Shown: positions 23,376 to 34,823 of the stretch, one piece after another | Position numbering within the stretch: position 1 is the stretch's first letter | Layout: the number at the start of each line of letters is the position of its first letter | From: Cylicocyclus nassatus | Taxonomy: Eukaryota > Nematoda > Chromadorea > Rhabditida > Strongylidae | DNA length: 64,000 nucleotides | Assembly (NCBI GenBank): GCA_958299035.1 | Contig: CATQJL010000001.1 | Span: 104,045,661 to 104,109,660 of the forward strand | Direction of reading: 5' to 3' | Notes under the pieces: generated by a model | Told to the model about the DNA's origin: nothing | Database searches by the model: none | Seen by the model: only the letters and a program-made list of their open reading frames with translations | Program-made: the position numbers and the translations under genes

Positions 23376-24128
23376 CTGCCAACCCCGATGTGGCATCACT
23401 AGTTGTCGTTGATTTTGATTATTTTGATTCACAGGCATGATGTCAGGAACCTAACCATGTTGAAAAGCAACAGCTTCTCGCGGTGGCATTCCAGCGATGC
23501 CCTGTAAGAATGCCGTAATGCTACAGTACACAGTCGACATAACGCAGCTCAAGTTAGTGACGAACCTGTATGTTTATTTCTTCTTGCGGTACATAACCTG
23601 ATAGTGGATTTACCCCAATAATCGTGATATTGTGGTCTACTATATATTCACCTGCCATGCCAAAGCTGTTTCCATTCATGTAACGCTATCCTCTCTTAAA
23701 TATCATTACGTTACGAAATTATTCAACAGTTTCAAACTACAAAATTATTATCGCACTAGTGGACCAGTAATTGAAGGTGCTAGGCATCCGCGCGCTTCGG
23801 GACCGCACCGTGGTTTCCCGCTATTCGAAGATTTTTGAATTGAGCTAACGATTCTTAATATATTAGATTTTGTGCCCCTTCCCTCCATCCCCGCTCAAAG
23901 ATTATCAGATATTATGCCGGCACTTGCGCGGGCATCCCTCACAAACCTAGTATGCTAAGAATCTGGCCGATTTCCAGAATTTATCAAATATGCAGGATGT
24001 CTTGAAAAGTCTTGTGACTGAGAAGTTCTTTGATTCCTGGAAAAGCAGGTTTTTATCAAAATGTAAAGCAATAATCAATTATTGGAATGCTCTCTAATAG
24101 CTGGAACTTTGAGCACACAAGTTGGAAA

Positions 24129-25485
24129 TAGGGTCAAGGGTGTGATGCGACTGTCGCAACGGGAGATCGTAAAGAGGGCAACTAAGGTGGGGAGGGGGTC
24201 TCAAGAGAAAGTAGTTTGGCTGAGAACCGTAAGCTTAAAAGGAAATCAAAAAGCAGATAACCAGTACATGTTTTTTAGAATAAATTTAGAAAAAAATTAG
24301 AAAAAGAATACTAAGGATGAAATTTTTTTACAAATTCTCAAAAAAAAACATTCCCAATAGCTCAAAACACTTTTGAAGGATGTAAGATTTGATAAAAAAT
24401 CGAAATGTAATAATTGGCTCAAAAATCTTGCTTCCAAAGCCTCACTGAAGTCTCACACACTCGACAAAAGCGCACTTCTAGATCAACGATGACAACCAAT
24501 AATTCGTAAATCTTTTTGTAATGCCATTTATACGGCCCTTAAAATTTATATGTACTTTGGATAAGCCCTGCTATTACTGTGCGAAATCTGGTGTTATTTT
24601 GTACACTGTGGATTTTCTTAGGATTTTATGTATGGTAGCAAAAATCAGGAAAAGGGGGTCGTATCTGGGTCGCATCAAATTTCTTCGGAGCTATCGAAGC
24701 TCGTTGGCTGCAATTTTGCTGTAATATGAGACCATCCTCCTACTTTCTCTTATAAGAATTGCAGGCTGTTTTATCTCTTCTCTGGTAAATTACAAAATTT
24801 TAAGCTCAAAAATCCCCGTTTTTGCTTTTTAGGATCGCATATAAATTTGCGAGAGTCGCATCTAAATTTTTTCGAGCTTAATTCTTTTCAAGTGAAACTT
24901 TTTCTATTGATAGCCTGGGCACTATACTACAGAAGCTGTGCTTTGCAGCCTCTCAGTCTTTTCCTGCCTTTAGTTACGAATTTTCAAACTACCGTGCTCA
25001 TGCACGTTTTTGACATCGTTCTGGACGGTGCTAAGGCGGCTTTTTTCGCAGGAAAAACTGTGGAAGAGGTAGGAAGTAAGCTTCTTAGTCGAAAACATTT
25101 TTTGTAGCTCAAAAATGTCATTTTTTTTTCTCCGTGCAAAAATTTGTGTCGCATACGAAAATCGAATATGCTGGTCTGAAGTATGCCTGAAAACTCAAAA
25201 AAAAACTTGTAGAATCTCAAACATTATTGAAGGCGTATATGTGTGCTACAGATGCTATTCTGCTTCCGAAACCTCACTGAAGTTTTCACGCAGGTATTTT
25301 TTGAGATTGACATTCGTTTATGCAGGTTACCACGAGGAATGTGGGCAGGGGAGGTAAGGGAGATAGATGTGGGAGGATGGGGGAAGGGGGGGGGGGGGAG
25401 AGGGGGTCGTACGGATGGGTACCTTCAAGGGGGGGGGGGTCGTAAATGAGGGTCCCGGATCGCACGATCAACACGCTTGACCCTG
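24129..25485. mobile_element. Non-autonomous hAT-like element (1,357 bp)
   Basis: The left end TAGGGTCAAGGGTGTGATG and the inverted right end CAGGGTCAAGCGTGTTGAT are flanked by a perfect 8-bp duplication GTTGGAAA (24121-24128, 25486-25493). The outermost left base is T where hAT ends normally have C, so this copy may be immobile. It sits in an intron of the gene copy at 23380-36480. The interior holds G-rich runs near 25386 and 25430 and no transposase. Confidence 0.85.
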
Positions 25486-26047
25486 GTTGGAAACTGCACA
25501 TAAAATGGGCATGAGCACCACACGCTTACCTATCCCCATCTTCGGAAGAATAGCCATTCATATTCGGATACAAATTTTGAGAATTGATTCCATAGGTCTA
25601 AAAGTCATTGATCAGAGTGATCAAGCATCCACCCGAGCACTGGCAGTTGATGGCAGAGTCAAAGGTTCCAAAAACAGCATTCTTCTGCAGTATGATTTAT
25701 TCGTTGAGTAATTTTTCATCAACTCACACGAACCTTAGATTCGCAAAGTTAGAATTTTGAGATTTGTCACGCACAAGAATAAAGTCTCAAAATAATATGA
25801 TAGAATAATAATCATAAAATAATCATTAGCTCAAAAACACTAAGGAACAAGTCGTAGAAATTCCTGTAAATGCAACTTGTTTTAATATTATATTTTAGCC
25901 TACTCAGCGTTTCAATTTGTGTAAAATGACACTGAGAATATGAGAAACAATAATTCAAACAGGAATAAAGTCTTAAAAATTCTTGCTAATGCTAGTTAGA
26001 AGAACTTAAATGCTGCGAAATGGCCGTTATCATTGGAGCGCGTTTTC

Positions 26048-26706
26048 GACCCGGGACTTGAATTTCGCCTAGATTCCGCTTACGACGAGCTGCAGTAGGA
26101 AAAGGGCCTTTGAAGTGTTACTGCATACATATGGTAGTCCCCGTCCAGAGATGAGGAATTCTGTAACATGCTGTTTACGATTGTGATATCATATGCGTTG
26201 GAATAGTGATCTTGCTCAGTTAACTGAAACATGCTTTAGATCCAATGCGACTTCGAAAGGTGATGTCAAGGATTCAAGGTTAGGAAAAAAGTCTGAAAGT
26301 GCAAATTTAACACGATATTTATGAGCAGTTTGTCATATAAGACCCTACCCTTTGCGAAACCGAAATCTGAGATTATAAATTTCTGTGTTGTATAAAGTGG
26401 AAGAGTGTCGCTCATTCCTTCGAAGTCATTCATGTAGACACTTCCTTGTCTAGTGATGGGTTTCTTCACCACATTTTCCTGTCTGCATAGGATTGCTGAA
26501 TGAATCACCGAACATGCGTTTACTTTAGTTTTTCTATCATTCAAATCCAACAACGAACGGAACGGTCAGAAACAGACAGAACACGTCCTAGAATATGTTA
26601 GATGGCATGAAGTAAAACACCTGATCTACAACAACTGATAACGTAGCAAGTCATGTCCACAAACATAATGAGTACGTTTAACCTAGAAAAAAGAACAACT
26701 CAGAGC
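26048..26706. other. MULE-like element, sequence 3' of the cargo gene
   Basis: Includes a 95-codon minus-strand ORF (26266-26553) with protein-like composition (QGSVYMNDFEGMSDTLPLY). I could not join it to the cargo gene by splicing. It may be a further exon, part of a second gene, or 3' UTR. Confidence 0.3.
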
Positions 26707-28222
26707 CTAATAAATCATGGCAGTGTGGCACGTGGAAAAGATGATGACGCAATCCTCATCGATATCCTCTACAATGAACGCTGGAGAAAGTTTTGCAGCA
26801 CTATTTCGAGTGCTTCTCTGAAATAACAGATTGGCCGCCCTTCGTTGAGATGATTTTCTAAGAGATAGGGTATCTCACCTTCTTTAAATGCTCGATGGCC
26901 TGCAAATTTCCCTTTTGCAATTGCTTGGTGGTATTTCTCGGTCGGCCTGGATGTCGCAAATCTTTTCTTTTAGGTAGTCCTTGGAAATTATCTAAACGAG
27001 AATCTGTAATTGCATCATTTGCAGAAGCTATGTAAAAACGGAAAAACCAATATTACCCAGTGCATTCACTTAGTAGCTCCTTGGCCTTCAACGACATTTG
27101 ACCAAGTTTGGTCTTCGCCCCTTCGGTATCTTGATTTTCTAGCTTGTGCGCCTCGATTGTAATAAGATCAAGTACCTAAATACACACTCAGCAAGTTGAT
27201 CGTCTGAAGAAAGCACCACTTACGCCGTCCCGCTGAGATTTGAGTTCTTTACATCGTGTCGCGATATCCACTTGCGTCTCCGCGTTGATAGCAACCGGAA
27301 CGGTATCGAGCATTTGCTCGTCATCAGGTATCAGAACAGTAAGTGACTGCGGCACTGCGGCAATATGCTGGCTTCACTCGTGGATGGGAAACTAGAAAGA
27401 AAAAGCGCTGAACGAAATATACTCTAATAACCTTTTAAGTTAGAAAAACACAAAGTTTTGAAGATCCCAGTACCATGGTTCCCAGTACCATGGTCTCAAA
27501 AACTCCAAAGAGTGTATTTCGCCCAAACTCGGTCCAGGGGGTCATCGACCTGCTGACCACGTATATCGCACTCTTTTGCACAGCATCATCAGCTTCGGTG
27601 GTTCCGATGGGGACGCTAGAGGCTCAAAACTACGATTTGGCTAATTCTTGTCTGGGAGGGTTGTTCGACATTATCATGGATACCTACATTTTCTGCTCAT
27701 CCACGTTATCCTTGGTGGTGACCGTAACTTTACCGTATGCAATGAAGTCAGAAACTTGGACAAAACTTTCAACAACAACGACAAAGTTTTGAACAAAAAT
27801 TCAGGAATATCGAGGTTTAATTACAACCGAGTTTCGGCAGTGTTAAGCCGAAATTCGGTTTCGAGTACATTCAACTTACTTTTTTCCAACAACGTTGTTT
27901 TGCAAAAGCTACGATGAAACAAGTCTAGCATGTGAGAATGGTGGTCAGGTGATGTGAAATCGAAAGTGAGCCGAGAACACAAACTCCTGATTGAGCCTCT
28001 CATCGTACACCCGTTATCACCCAATGACGTTTTCAAAGCATAATGTTTCCATCAACATGGTCAAACACTCCCGATAGACTGAGCAACAGCGCCGAGAAAT
28101 GGTCATGTCTTGCCACTTTTTCGACAAAAAGACAAATTAACATACCAGTAGTCTCTGATGTCCAGCTTGTTTTTTTCCACGTTTAGTCGATCCGACAGAG
28201 GAACGCCGCTTCCACCAGACAT
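26707..28222 (-). CDS. Unknown seven-exon gene inside the MULE-like element
   Basis: Exons, 5' to 3' on the minus strand: 28146-28222, 27688-27765, 27489-27615, 27224-27346, 27070-27175, 26879-27027 and 26707-26817. All junction phases agree and the model has no internal stop, giving 256 residues from MSGGSGVPLSDRLN to HTAMIY. The ATG follows an upstream acceptor-like TTTCCAG. There is no signal peptide or membrane span. The middle is charged and helical-looking (KTKLGQMSLKAKELL). A basic stretch with an AT-hook-like core (RHPGRPRNTT) lies near residue 190. The end carries an acidic stretch followed by a hydrophobic SUMO-interaction-like patch (EDIDEDCVIIF). I do not recognise the family. It could be a captured host gene or an element-encoded accessory protein. 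Weakest junctions: the acceptor at 27347 (CCGCAG) and the 42-bp intron at 27028-27069. Confidence 0.55.
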
Positions 28223-28624
28223 TTTTCCACAAGAATAGCACTCTGGAAAGTGAACAATATGAAACAATTACAGAATGACAAATAACGAGCAAAACCGAGA
28301 CAGCAGCGAACATCTATAAGGGGAAAGGTCCACGATTCATGCAAGGAAAAGAACACATGTTACGAAACTGGAGCACAACGCTGTTCTGAGATGAAAACGC
28401 GCTCCAATGATAACGACCAATTCGCAGCACTTAAATTCTTTTATGCTAGTTGACTAAAAATATAGCCTCCCAGATGTTTTGATTTGTGTATAGTTATCCT
28501 CCCTCCACTAGATACTTGTTGGACGAATTCGAATTTGGACTAGAGCACCCAGTTGCGGCAGAGCGCGGCATGGTTCAAGTTCTTTCGAGCTCATGCAGTA
28601 TTCTTTGCGTTTTTTCGTCGTTAC

Positions 28625-28704
28625 CTGGCATTTTTCTTCGTCCCAATGGCGTATCTGATCAAATCGACGAGTTTGTTGTAGTTTAGAGATGTTTCGTACT
28701 CCAT
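28625..28704 (-). CDS. Orphan first exon (5' gene fragment)
   Basis: The ATG at 28704 begins MEYETSLNYNKLVDLIRYAI, followed by GTKKNA and a good donor (AG|GTAACG) at 28624. An acceptor-like AATAG lies shortly upstream. No downstream exon exists before the element ends at 28513, so this is probably the captured 5' end of a host gene. Family not recognised. Confidence 0.35.
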
Positions 28705-29287
28705 GCTCTTTCTTGAGCTCTATTCTCAGGTAAGCTTGAAATAACGATGCACATGGGAAGTTTGACATGAAGTCTATTAAAGTAGCACATGTAGACATTC
28801 ACCGAAAGAAGATTTCAGTGGTGAGTTTTCAGTCTTATGCTAGTCCTTTCCAAGCATGACCTGAAAACAGAGTTGAAGGATTGAGCATAGCAGCACAAAA
28901 TATCGCTTAAAAGCAGTAAAACCTTCAATTTCAATTGAAAAGACTGTAAACATTCAAAAAAGCAGCATGAAACGTTAGAATAACAGAGAAGAAACTGTGT
29001 GAGGCTGAACTAAGGGCTGAAAGTGCCGCGCTCTGCCGCAACCGGAGGCAGGGCCCGGCACGAGCTTGTCAAAAGGGGTTTTCGAAAACGAATTCCCCTT
29101 TGACCCAAAATTTTTTTACGAATTCCCCTTTGACCCAAAAATTGATCCCAGTGATTCTGCAGTGAACACTTTACCCGAGGAAGAACATTTATTGAAGAAA
29201 ACACCAAAAACAATGCAATAACAAAGAGAAAAAGGAGATCAGATCAGAGATCTCGAGTGATATCAATGACAATTGCACCGGTAGCTG

Positions 29288-29302
29288 GGGGGGGGGGGGG
29301 AT
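29288..29302. repeat. Poly-G tract
   Basis: A run of 14 G in an AT-rich context. Similar runs of nine or more G or C occur near 14638, 15619, 19692, 25386, 25430, 35040, 35290, 36240 and 57044. Confidence 0.8.
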
Positions 29303-29324
29303 TCGTACTTCATATGCTCACAAT

Positions 29325-29570
29325 TTCTGAAACCTCTCACCCTCAAGTACTCGAGTTCCACACATACTCCTCACATTCCCGTCTTCTCATCTCTTAGGTA
29401 CTCTGCTAATCCTACAAACATACCCCTAACGCTCCACTCAATCATCCTCAGCCTCAAGTAATCTACACCCTCAGTACCTTTCACACTCACCCTCATCCTC
29501 AAATACTCCACTCCCACATCCACTCTTGAATTCCACTCCTCTCACTCACTCACCTTCCCTCCTCAAAAAA
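29325..29570. repeat. Degenerate pyrimidine-rich (CTCA/CTCC)n tract
   Basis: The plus strand is dominated by CTC, CCTCA and ACTC words with almost no G, a strand-asymmetric low-complexity block. A hairpin follows (AAAAAATCAGCAAGC / GCGCTTTGATTTTTT, near 29565-29600). Confidence 0.6.
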
Positions 29571-29785
29571 TCAGCAAGCTAGTGCTTGCGCTTTGATTTT
29601 TTGGACCAAGAACACTCGAGTGCCAGTTTTGGCTTTGTGCCGAGTGGCACACTCTAATAAGCCAGAACACTTTGTTCGGCATTTTGAGGCTCTCACAACG
29701 CTGAATTGGCCTTCTGAGATGATGACCTATACACAAATCGCGCTTGTTGACCGTCTCCTATTTTAGGGTACTTTATTTGTGCTGT

Positions 29786-29966
29786 AAGGTACCCTTTGAT
29801 TCAACTGGCCTTGCGGCTGAAAGGCGGGGCTTCGCAACCTAACTGAGGCTAAATAATGATCAGAGAGCACGCGCGCGAGAGACGTAGACTGCGTCGCGGG
29901 CGCGAGCGACCTTAATTAGGTTACAAAGCCCGCCTTCCAGCCGCCAAGCCAGTTGATTCAAAGGTT
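29786..29966. mobile_element. Small fold-back MITE
   Basis: The ends CCTTTGATTCAACTGGC and, inverted, CCTTTGAATCAACTGGC continue as inverted repeats (GCGGCTGAAAGGCGGG and its mate) around a short GC-rich centre. About 180 bp in all. Confidence 0.7.
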
Positions 29967-30587
29967 ATACACTCACGCTGATTACATGAAAGAAATTACG
30001 CACGATTATGCTGCTGTGAGGCTACGATAACATTGCAGAAGGCTTGATTTAAAGGTGTTGGAATCGCTGAACCTTGAAGTTCTTATTTATATTAGCTGAT
30101 ACTGTAGCGCTAGGGATTTGCGCTTGTAGACAATTGTAGCTTCGCACTGAGTCATCAAACTAGAATGGACAGGCAAAGGTGATCAGCATGTTCAACCCCA
30201 ATGCAAAGTCACAGCATTTTGTGGTTCCAACCGCAGAAGAGAGATGAGCATGAACAGAAATCGAAACATAAAATTACAGCAACACCCATCTCGTTGATGG
30301 TCCATTGTCATAAAAAATTGTGTCTCTGTAAACGATAACTTCAGTGGATTCATCAGTGAAGTGACTTGAGATATGTTCATTGAACTTATCGATAAGGATA
30401 CTGTATTGCTTTCACCAACAAGCGTTGCTGCCCTTTGTCGACTTCACCTCCCTCCCCTCTCCCCAATTTTAACATAAACATAGTTCTTTGGTTAAAAATA
30501 AGGAATATAGCTTACTAAATATGAATCTTGTCCAATTCCAAATGCAAGTGAAAGCCGGAAATTCTACGATGTACTTTCCCCCGCATT

Positions 30588-30784
30588 AGGCCCCGGACAG
30601 ACTTCACGCGATTTGATCGTCGCGACTCAATCGCCGACATTTCATTCATTTTCATTTCACCTTCAAAAATTTGGGGCTGGAAAAGTATCACAACCAAAAT
30701 GCAAGTTGATTGGAATGATGTTGTAACAGTTGTCTCGTCGCGATTCAGTCGCGACGATCAGATCGCGTGAAGTCTGTCCGGGAC
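30588..30784. mobile_element. Fold-back MITE, family with CGGACAGACTTCACGCGAT ends
   Basis: Arms of about 50 bp: CGGACAGACTTCACGCGATT on the left, its complement on the right, then TGATCGTCGCGACT. A diverged relative of the same family (GGCATACCTCACGCGATTT ends) is at 58838-59073. Confidence 0.75.
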
Positions 30785-30949
30785 CTTAAGGACTTCCACG
30801 CCCACAAGGATGGTGCTGACACAAAACCAAGGAAACTGGTGGCTACAAAGTACAGCTGTTTATTAACGTAATGCTCAATATACAAAGCTATACTAACATA
30901 GTGATGACCAAGAGACCGGCACGAGATGAGACTTACACAGATATCAACA

Positions 30950-31726
30950 TATCTGCACTCTCAGCGATTTAATCCCTGGTACCGATTTCACCAAACTGTA
31001 AATGTCACTATCATAACTTATAATAACGGGCTAAGGTTGTTTACGTGTTTTTGTGTGTGTGTATGTATGTCTGTGTGTCTGTCTGTAACGAAATTCATAG
31101 AGCGAGTTCCAGCCAACGTCCTGAGCCCAAATTTTGCACATCGCATGCGACCAACATAAGAGCCTACCACGCAAAAGCACGAGTAATTTTGTTGAGCGGA
31201 TCCCTCACAAACTGCACGTCAAACAGAGCCACTTAGATTCTGGCCAGCAAAATTGTTTCCGTATCACCTCTTTTTGCAAAGTCGGAGATGTGTTTGGCAT
31301 GCTAATGTGCAGGCCATGGATTTTAGTCCAAAAAAGTGGACAAAAGTTCGCTAATTTACGAGAACGACGCCAAAAAGAAATTGTTGCGTAAATAGTCAAT
31401 TTGCCATGGTTTTACCTGAGCTTTTAAGAAAAATTTTGCACAGAGATGTAGCTCACGTCGCCTACTGTCCTTATGGTAGTTACCAAGCCAGAAAGATTCC
31501 TAAAACCTATTCAAATTTGTATTTGTTCTTTTGCGAAAAGTTTCATCCACACAAAATCACCGATCTTACATGAAATATCATTTGGAATGGGTAGTTGCTT
31601 ACATTTTAGTCGCGATAATCGGCATTGCCCGGTGAGTTTCATTGCCACCATTAGTCAAGAATGAGTAAGGCATATGAAGTAAGACCAGCGCAAGCCTCTG
31701 CGAAGCAGAGGTGACGCACTGGTCAT
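30950..31726 (+). mobile_element. Hairpin-ended repeat, copy A
   Basis: The same sequence lies inverted at 47648-49150. It opens near GGTACCGATTTCACCAAACT and has CATAACTTATAATAACGGGC followed by a GT-rich microsatellite (31050-31090). It ends in a strong hairpin (ACCAGCGCAAGCCTCTGC pairing with GCAGAGGTGACGCACTGGT, 31686-31725). No coding frame is shared between the copies. Confidence 0.7.
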
Positions 31727-32100
31727 TTATTAGGACACATGTGCTGCCAAGAAAAACCGTAATCCAATCCATTCAAAAATTGAGCTGTTTAGGAACCAAA
31801 AGTAAACTAGAATGCAACTACTTTCTAGTAAGTATCGTGTAAAAAATCTGGGAGCGAGCTGACTGTAGAAGCGTAACGCTAAGTTCCTCTCATATATAAA
31901 CATCTAGCTGTTACCAGTAATACCACAAGCAATAGAACAAGTCACAACAAAACAAATATATCATGAAGTCACCATATCCAAAATGTCCAAAACCATCGGT
32001 AATGGTGAGGATAAAGAAAGAAAGAAAAGATGACCAAAGGCGACATAAGCTTTGCATTTTCGCTCACCTTCTCCTGGGTGCCTCATCTTTCGTAACCCAT
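31727..32100. other. Intergenic DNA, nothing recognised
   Basis: No supported feature. Confidence 0.4.
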
Positions 32101-32337
32101 ATCGTGTACAGTCGAGTAGATTTAGCGATAAATATAGTGTGCTTGCACAGAAGGTGAAATGCGGTAAAATTTGCGCGTGAAGAAATAGTTTCGACTGTGA
32201 CGCCGGCCAATTGCGCGCGCAAGGTACCCGCAGTACTGGCGTGGCTTCTTGTTCACGCGCAAATTTCACCGCATTTCACCTTCTGTGCAAACACACTATA
32301 TTTACCGCTGAATCTACTCGACTGTACACGTTATGTG
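32100..32337. mobile_element. Fold-back MITE
   Basis: Arms of about 85 bp are near-perfect complements (GTGTACAGTCGAGTAGATT with its inverse, and GCACAGAAGGTGAAATGCGG) around a 60-bp GC-rich centre. Confidence 0.8.
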
Positions 32338-32495
32338 GAGCAACCGACAAGCATTCTTCTAACATTGGCAGATCGGTCTCCGAGTCAGCACATACAAGCA
32401 CGTTTCCTTCAAAGTAACAAATTCCAGATACCAACATAGTATGTATTGAAGCCAAAGCTCAGCGTCTTGCAGCTGCATACCCATCTTTCGCTCGA

Positions 32496-33364
32496 TTAGA
32501 CAAACACCATGACCTTTATTGAAGATTCTTTCGGACAACTTTGCCTGCAGGAGAATTTGGAAATAGGACATGTGTACAGATATCTCAAACCATACCTTAG
32601 TGTAGATTGTAGACCGCTACCAATCCAGGTAAAGTTGCGATAAGCAGAATCATCTAGCAAATCCCCGATCTATAAAAAAGATGTGCTATTCGGAGTAGAG
32701 TTATTTTTTCTATCTTTTATCTTGATAGAGGAAGTACGAAGAGTTACTTCACATTGCAGCAGCTGCAGCGCGGTGGCAGCGGCAACGTCTGCCTGAAGGA
32801 CCGAACAACAAAAAAGAATCGAAGTGAAACACTGATCAAATCAAGCATCAACATCGAAACAAAAAAAGTCTCTTCTTCAACTCACTTTTTTTGAAAACCC
32901 TGTTGAGTAATGCTAGGTCAGCATCGCTGATACTGTCGTCTTTGAACTGCATAGCAGGATTGACAGACCATTCTCGACCAGCCGATGCTCCGTAGGCATA
33001 GTAGCCTGAATACCAAGGAAGTAGCGGGAAGTATCAAAACAAAAACCCATCTTACACACAAAGCACGCATCCTCTGGCATTGTGCTCATGTTGCGAATTC
33101 CTTGTAAACGAGTGAAGTTGCGGTGACGATAGCACAGAACTGAGCACATCGGCGAGCAGACTGTGCCTAAATCGGGTATCTTAGGAATGACAAGCGACTT
33201 GACGCTCAGCTTCAAGGGGTGCAAAACCATAAAAATGCGATGAACAGAGAGCAAGCAGAAGCAGATCAGGAATGTTCACGAAATATATCAAACCTGGATG
33301 ACTTCAGAATAAGCCGGTCGAACGCTGGTCGGGTACGAACACGAATAGCTCTTCAAAGTACCAT
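32496..33364 (-). CDS. Unknown multi-exon gene, 5' end unresolved
   Basis: Exons in order: 33294-33364, 33056-33209, 32886-33005, 32748-32788, 32596-32669 and 32496-32544. Phases agree throughout, giving about 169 residues to a stop at 32496. Recognisable stretches are SYSCSYPTSVRPAYSEVIQ, then a Cys-containing block (TVCSPMCSVLCYRHRNFTRL, MPEDACFVCYYAYGASAGRE), then an acidic/helical part (DDSISDADLALLNRVFKK) and IGDLLDDSAYRNFTWIGSG. Eight cysteines and N-x-T sites fit an extracellular protein, but no signal peptide is seen because the first exon is missing. Family not recognised. Another 3' choice (frame ending TRRPICQC near 32359) is possible if the last junction differs. Confidence 0.5.
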
Positions 33365-33489
33365 CTGCAAAGAATAATGAAGAAAGAAGGGAGAGAATCT
33401 GAGCTGCTCTGATGATTTACTGTCGGTGAAAACTGCGCGAGTAGAATTTAGTGCATAGGGGAAAAATTCGTGCGAGAAAAAACACATAT

Positions 33490-33599
33490 ACCACAACATC
33501 TACGTGCCCATTCCGAGATGCGATAACGAGAGGAATTTTGTCGCCCTCCGCGCCATTCAAACGACTATCCAGCCTAGGCTTCGACGTGCGTCCATCCAA
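33490..33599 (-). CDS. Single ankyrin-repeat exon, FEM-1-like
   Basis: An acceptor (TTATTCCTAG) precedes an open exon reading VFLDGRTSKPRLDSRLN, then GAEGDKIPLVIASRNGHVDVV, then a donor (GTATATG) at 33489. The PLVIASRNGHVDVV core is an ankyrin repeat and closely resembles the N-terminal repeat of FEM-1 proteins (PLVIAARNGHANVVEYLL in C. elegans, from memory). No further ankyrin exons follow, and its phase does not fit the next exon at 33364. I read it as a captured gene fragment. Confidence 0.5.
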
Positions 33600-34512
33600 A
33601 AATACCTAGGAATAATCCATACGTGTTTTCAAAAATCAAAGATAGCATTGAGCAAATTTGAGAAAATACTCGTCATGCATACAAATCATGACTGACTAAA
33701 GCGACATATGCTCTGGTAAACACATGGAGAACTAACTCCTAGATAAAACTGCCGTAAAACGATATTAAGGCATATCAGCAGGTTTGAAAACAGAAACATC
33801 AACGACGCCGCACCAAGCGACGATTAAAGGACTCAGCGATATGCCGTTCGATCGGAGCGTGCTTTCCTCCTTAGGAAACGCGGCTTTTGAGGCTATTTGC
33901 GCCTCTAGCAAGGAGGAGAGGGGGAGGTTTGAAACCAAATTTTCACTATGTACTAATCTTTAGGTGTAGAGTAGATTTATGTAAATATTTTGGAAAAATT
34001 ATGTGAATTGAGAGTTTTGCCAAGCTCAGCTTGTCATTAGCTTGTCAAATGACAAGCTAATTTGGAAATAAGTTGGGGGAACTCTTCATTCACATAAGTT
34101 TTTCATAATTTTTCATACTTTGTTACTTAGTCCTACTGCGCATATACACACCGAATCCCGCGCGATTTCGTCGCCTTTGCGTTGCAAACGAGCCATTTTT
34201 CCATTTCTTTGGTAGCGGGAAATTTTCAGAAAAACCTTTGCCACAACCTTCAGTCACATAATTTTTTAATGAAACTCCTAAGTTAGCTCCTACAGGCTTG
34301 TGTCCACGGTCGTACCAAGTTTCATACCATATCGTCATCTGCGCGTTGCAAACGAGCCATTTGAATTTACAACTTCATTTACCAATTTTGCAAAATGTTT
34401 GGAAAAAATGCTTATTACTCGTCCCGTTCACATAAGTTTTTCATAATTTTTCATACTTTGTTTCCACTAGCCTCTCTCCGTTCGCCTACAAAATCTGGTG
34501 TCATACCGTGAC
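33600..34512. other. Non-coding interior of the 6.3 kb element with direct repeats
   Basis: A direct repeat CACATAAGTTTTTCATAATT occurs at about 34092 and 34430. GCGTTGCAAACGAGCCATTT occurs at about 34178 and 34347. A GCTTGTCATT/AATGACAAGC hairpin lies near 34030. No gene seen. Confidence 0.55.
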
Positions 34513-34823
34513 GCGTACATTGAGAACTAGTCATGTATGCCGTTACAAATAGCTCGTTTGAGCGACGTCGCGCGTGCGGCAATTAGCGACGGCGCGGTTT
34601 GACGCGCGCGAACTCCAGTCGTCGCATGTTGCGGCACATAACATGTTAAAATAAGCAGAGAACGTGCACTACCAATTTTTTTCCGGGGCTCCGCCCCGGA
34701 CCCCGCAAAAACGATTTCCCCTTTGCTTTTTTTGCCGAAAACGATTTCCAGCTTGTCATTTGACAAGCTCGTGCCGGGCCCTGACCGGAGGGCTCTAATT
34801 CAAATTCGAATGCGTCCAACAGG

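Larger units (their letters stand above)
25998..28442. mobile_element. Mutator-like (MULE-type) element carrying a gene (2,445 bp)
   Basis: Fifty-base terminal inverted repeats (25998-26047 and 28393-28442; inner parts identical, for example CGTTATCATTGGAGCGCGTT) are flanked by a perfect 9-bp duplication ATGCTAGTT (25989-25997, 28443-28451). A 9-bp duplication with long inverted repeats is the Mutator-superfamily pattern. The flanks rejoin into the intron sequence seen at 55790-55830. No transposase is visible; the cargo is the seven-exon gene at 26707-28222. Confidence 0.85.
28513..34823. mobile_element. 6.3 kb element with terminal inverted repeats, carrying gene pieces
   Basis: The left end TGTTGGACGAATTCGAATTT and the inverted right end TGTTGGACGCATTCGAATTT continue as imperfect inverted repeats (TAGAGC and onward). 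Both sides have subterminal CCGGCACGAGCTTGTC/GACAAGCTCGTGCCGG blocks (about 29056 and 34770). No target duplication is evident. It interrupts the pseudogene at 23380-36480, whose sequence resumes on both sides. Inside are smaller fold-back elements, an unknown multi-exon gene (32496-33364), and single exons at 28625-28704 and 33490-33599. Class uncertain. Confidence 0.65.

Noticed and set aside
27475..27917. Plus-strand ORFs of 89-105 codons
   Set aside because: Antisense to exons of the phase-consistent gene at 26707-28222.
34518..34640. GC-rich GCGACGTCGCGCG segment as a promoter or CpG island
   Set aside because: Lies inside the 6.3 kb element as part of its repeats, with no gene start nearby.
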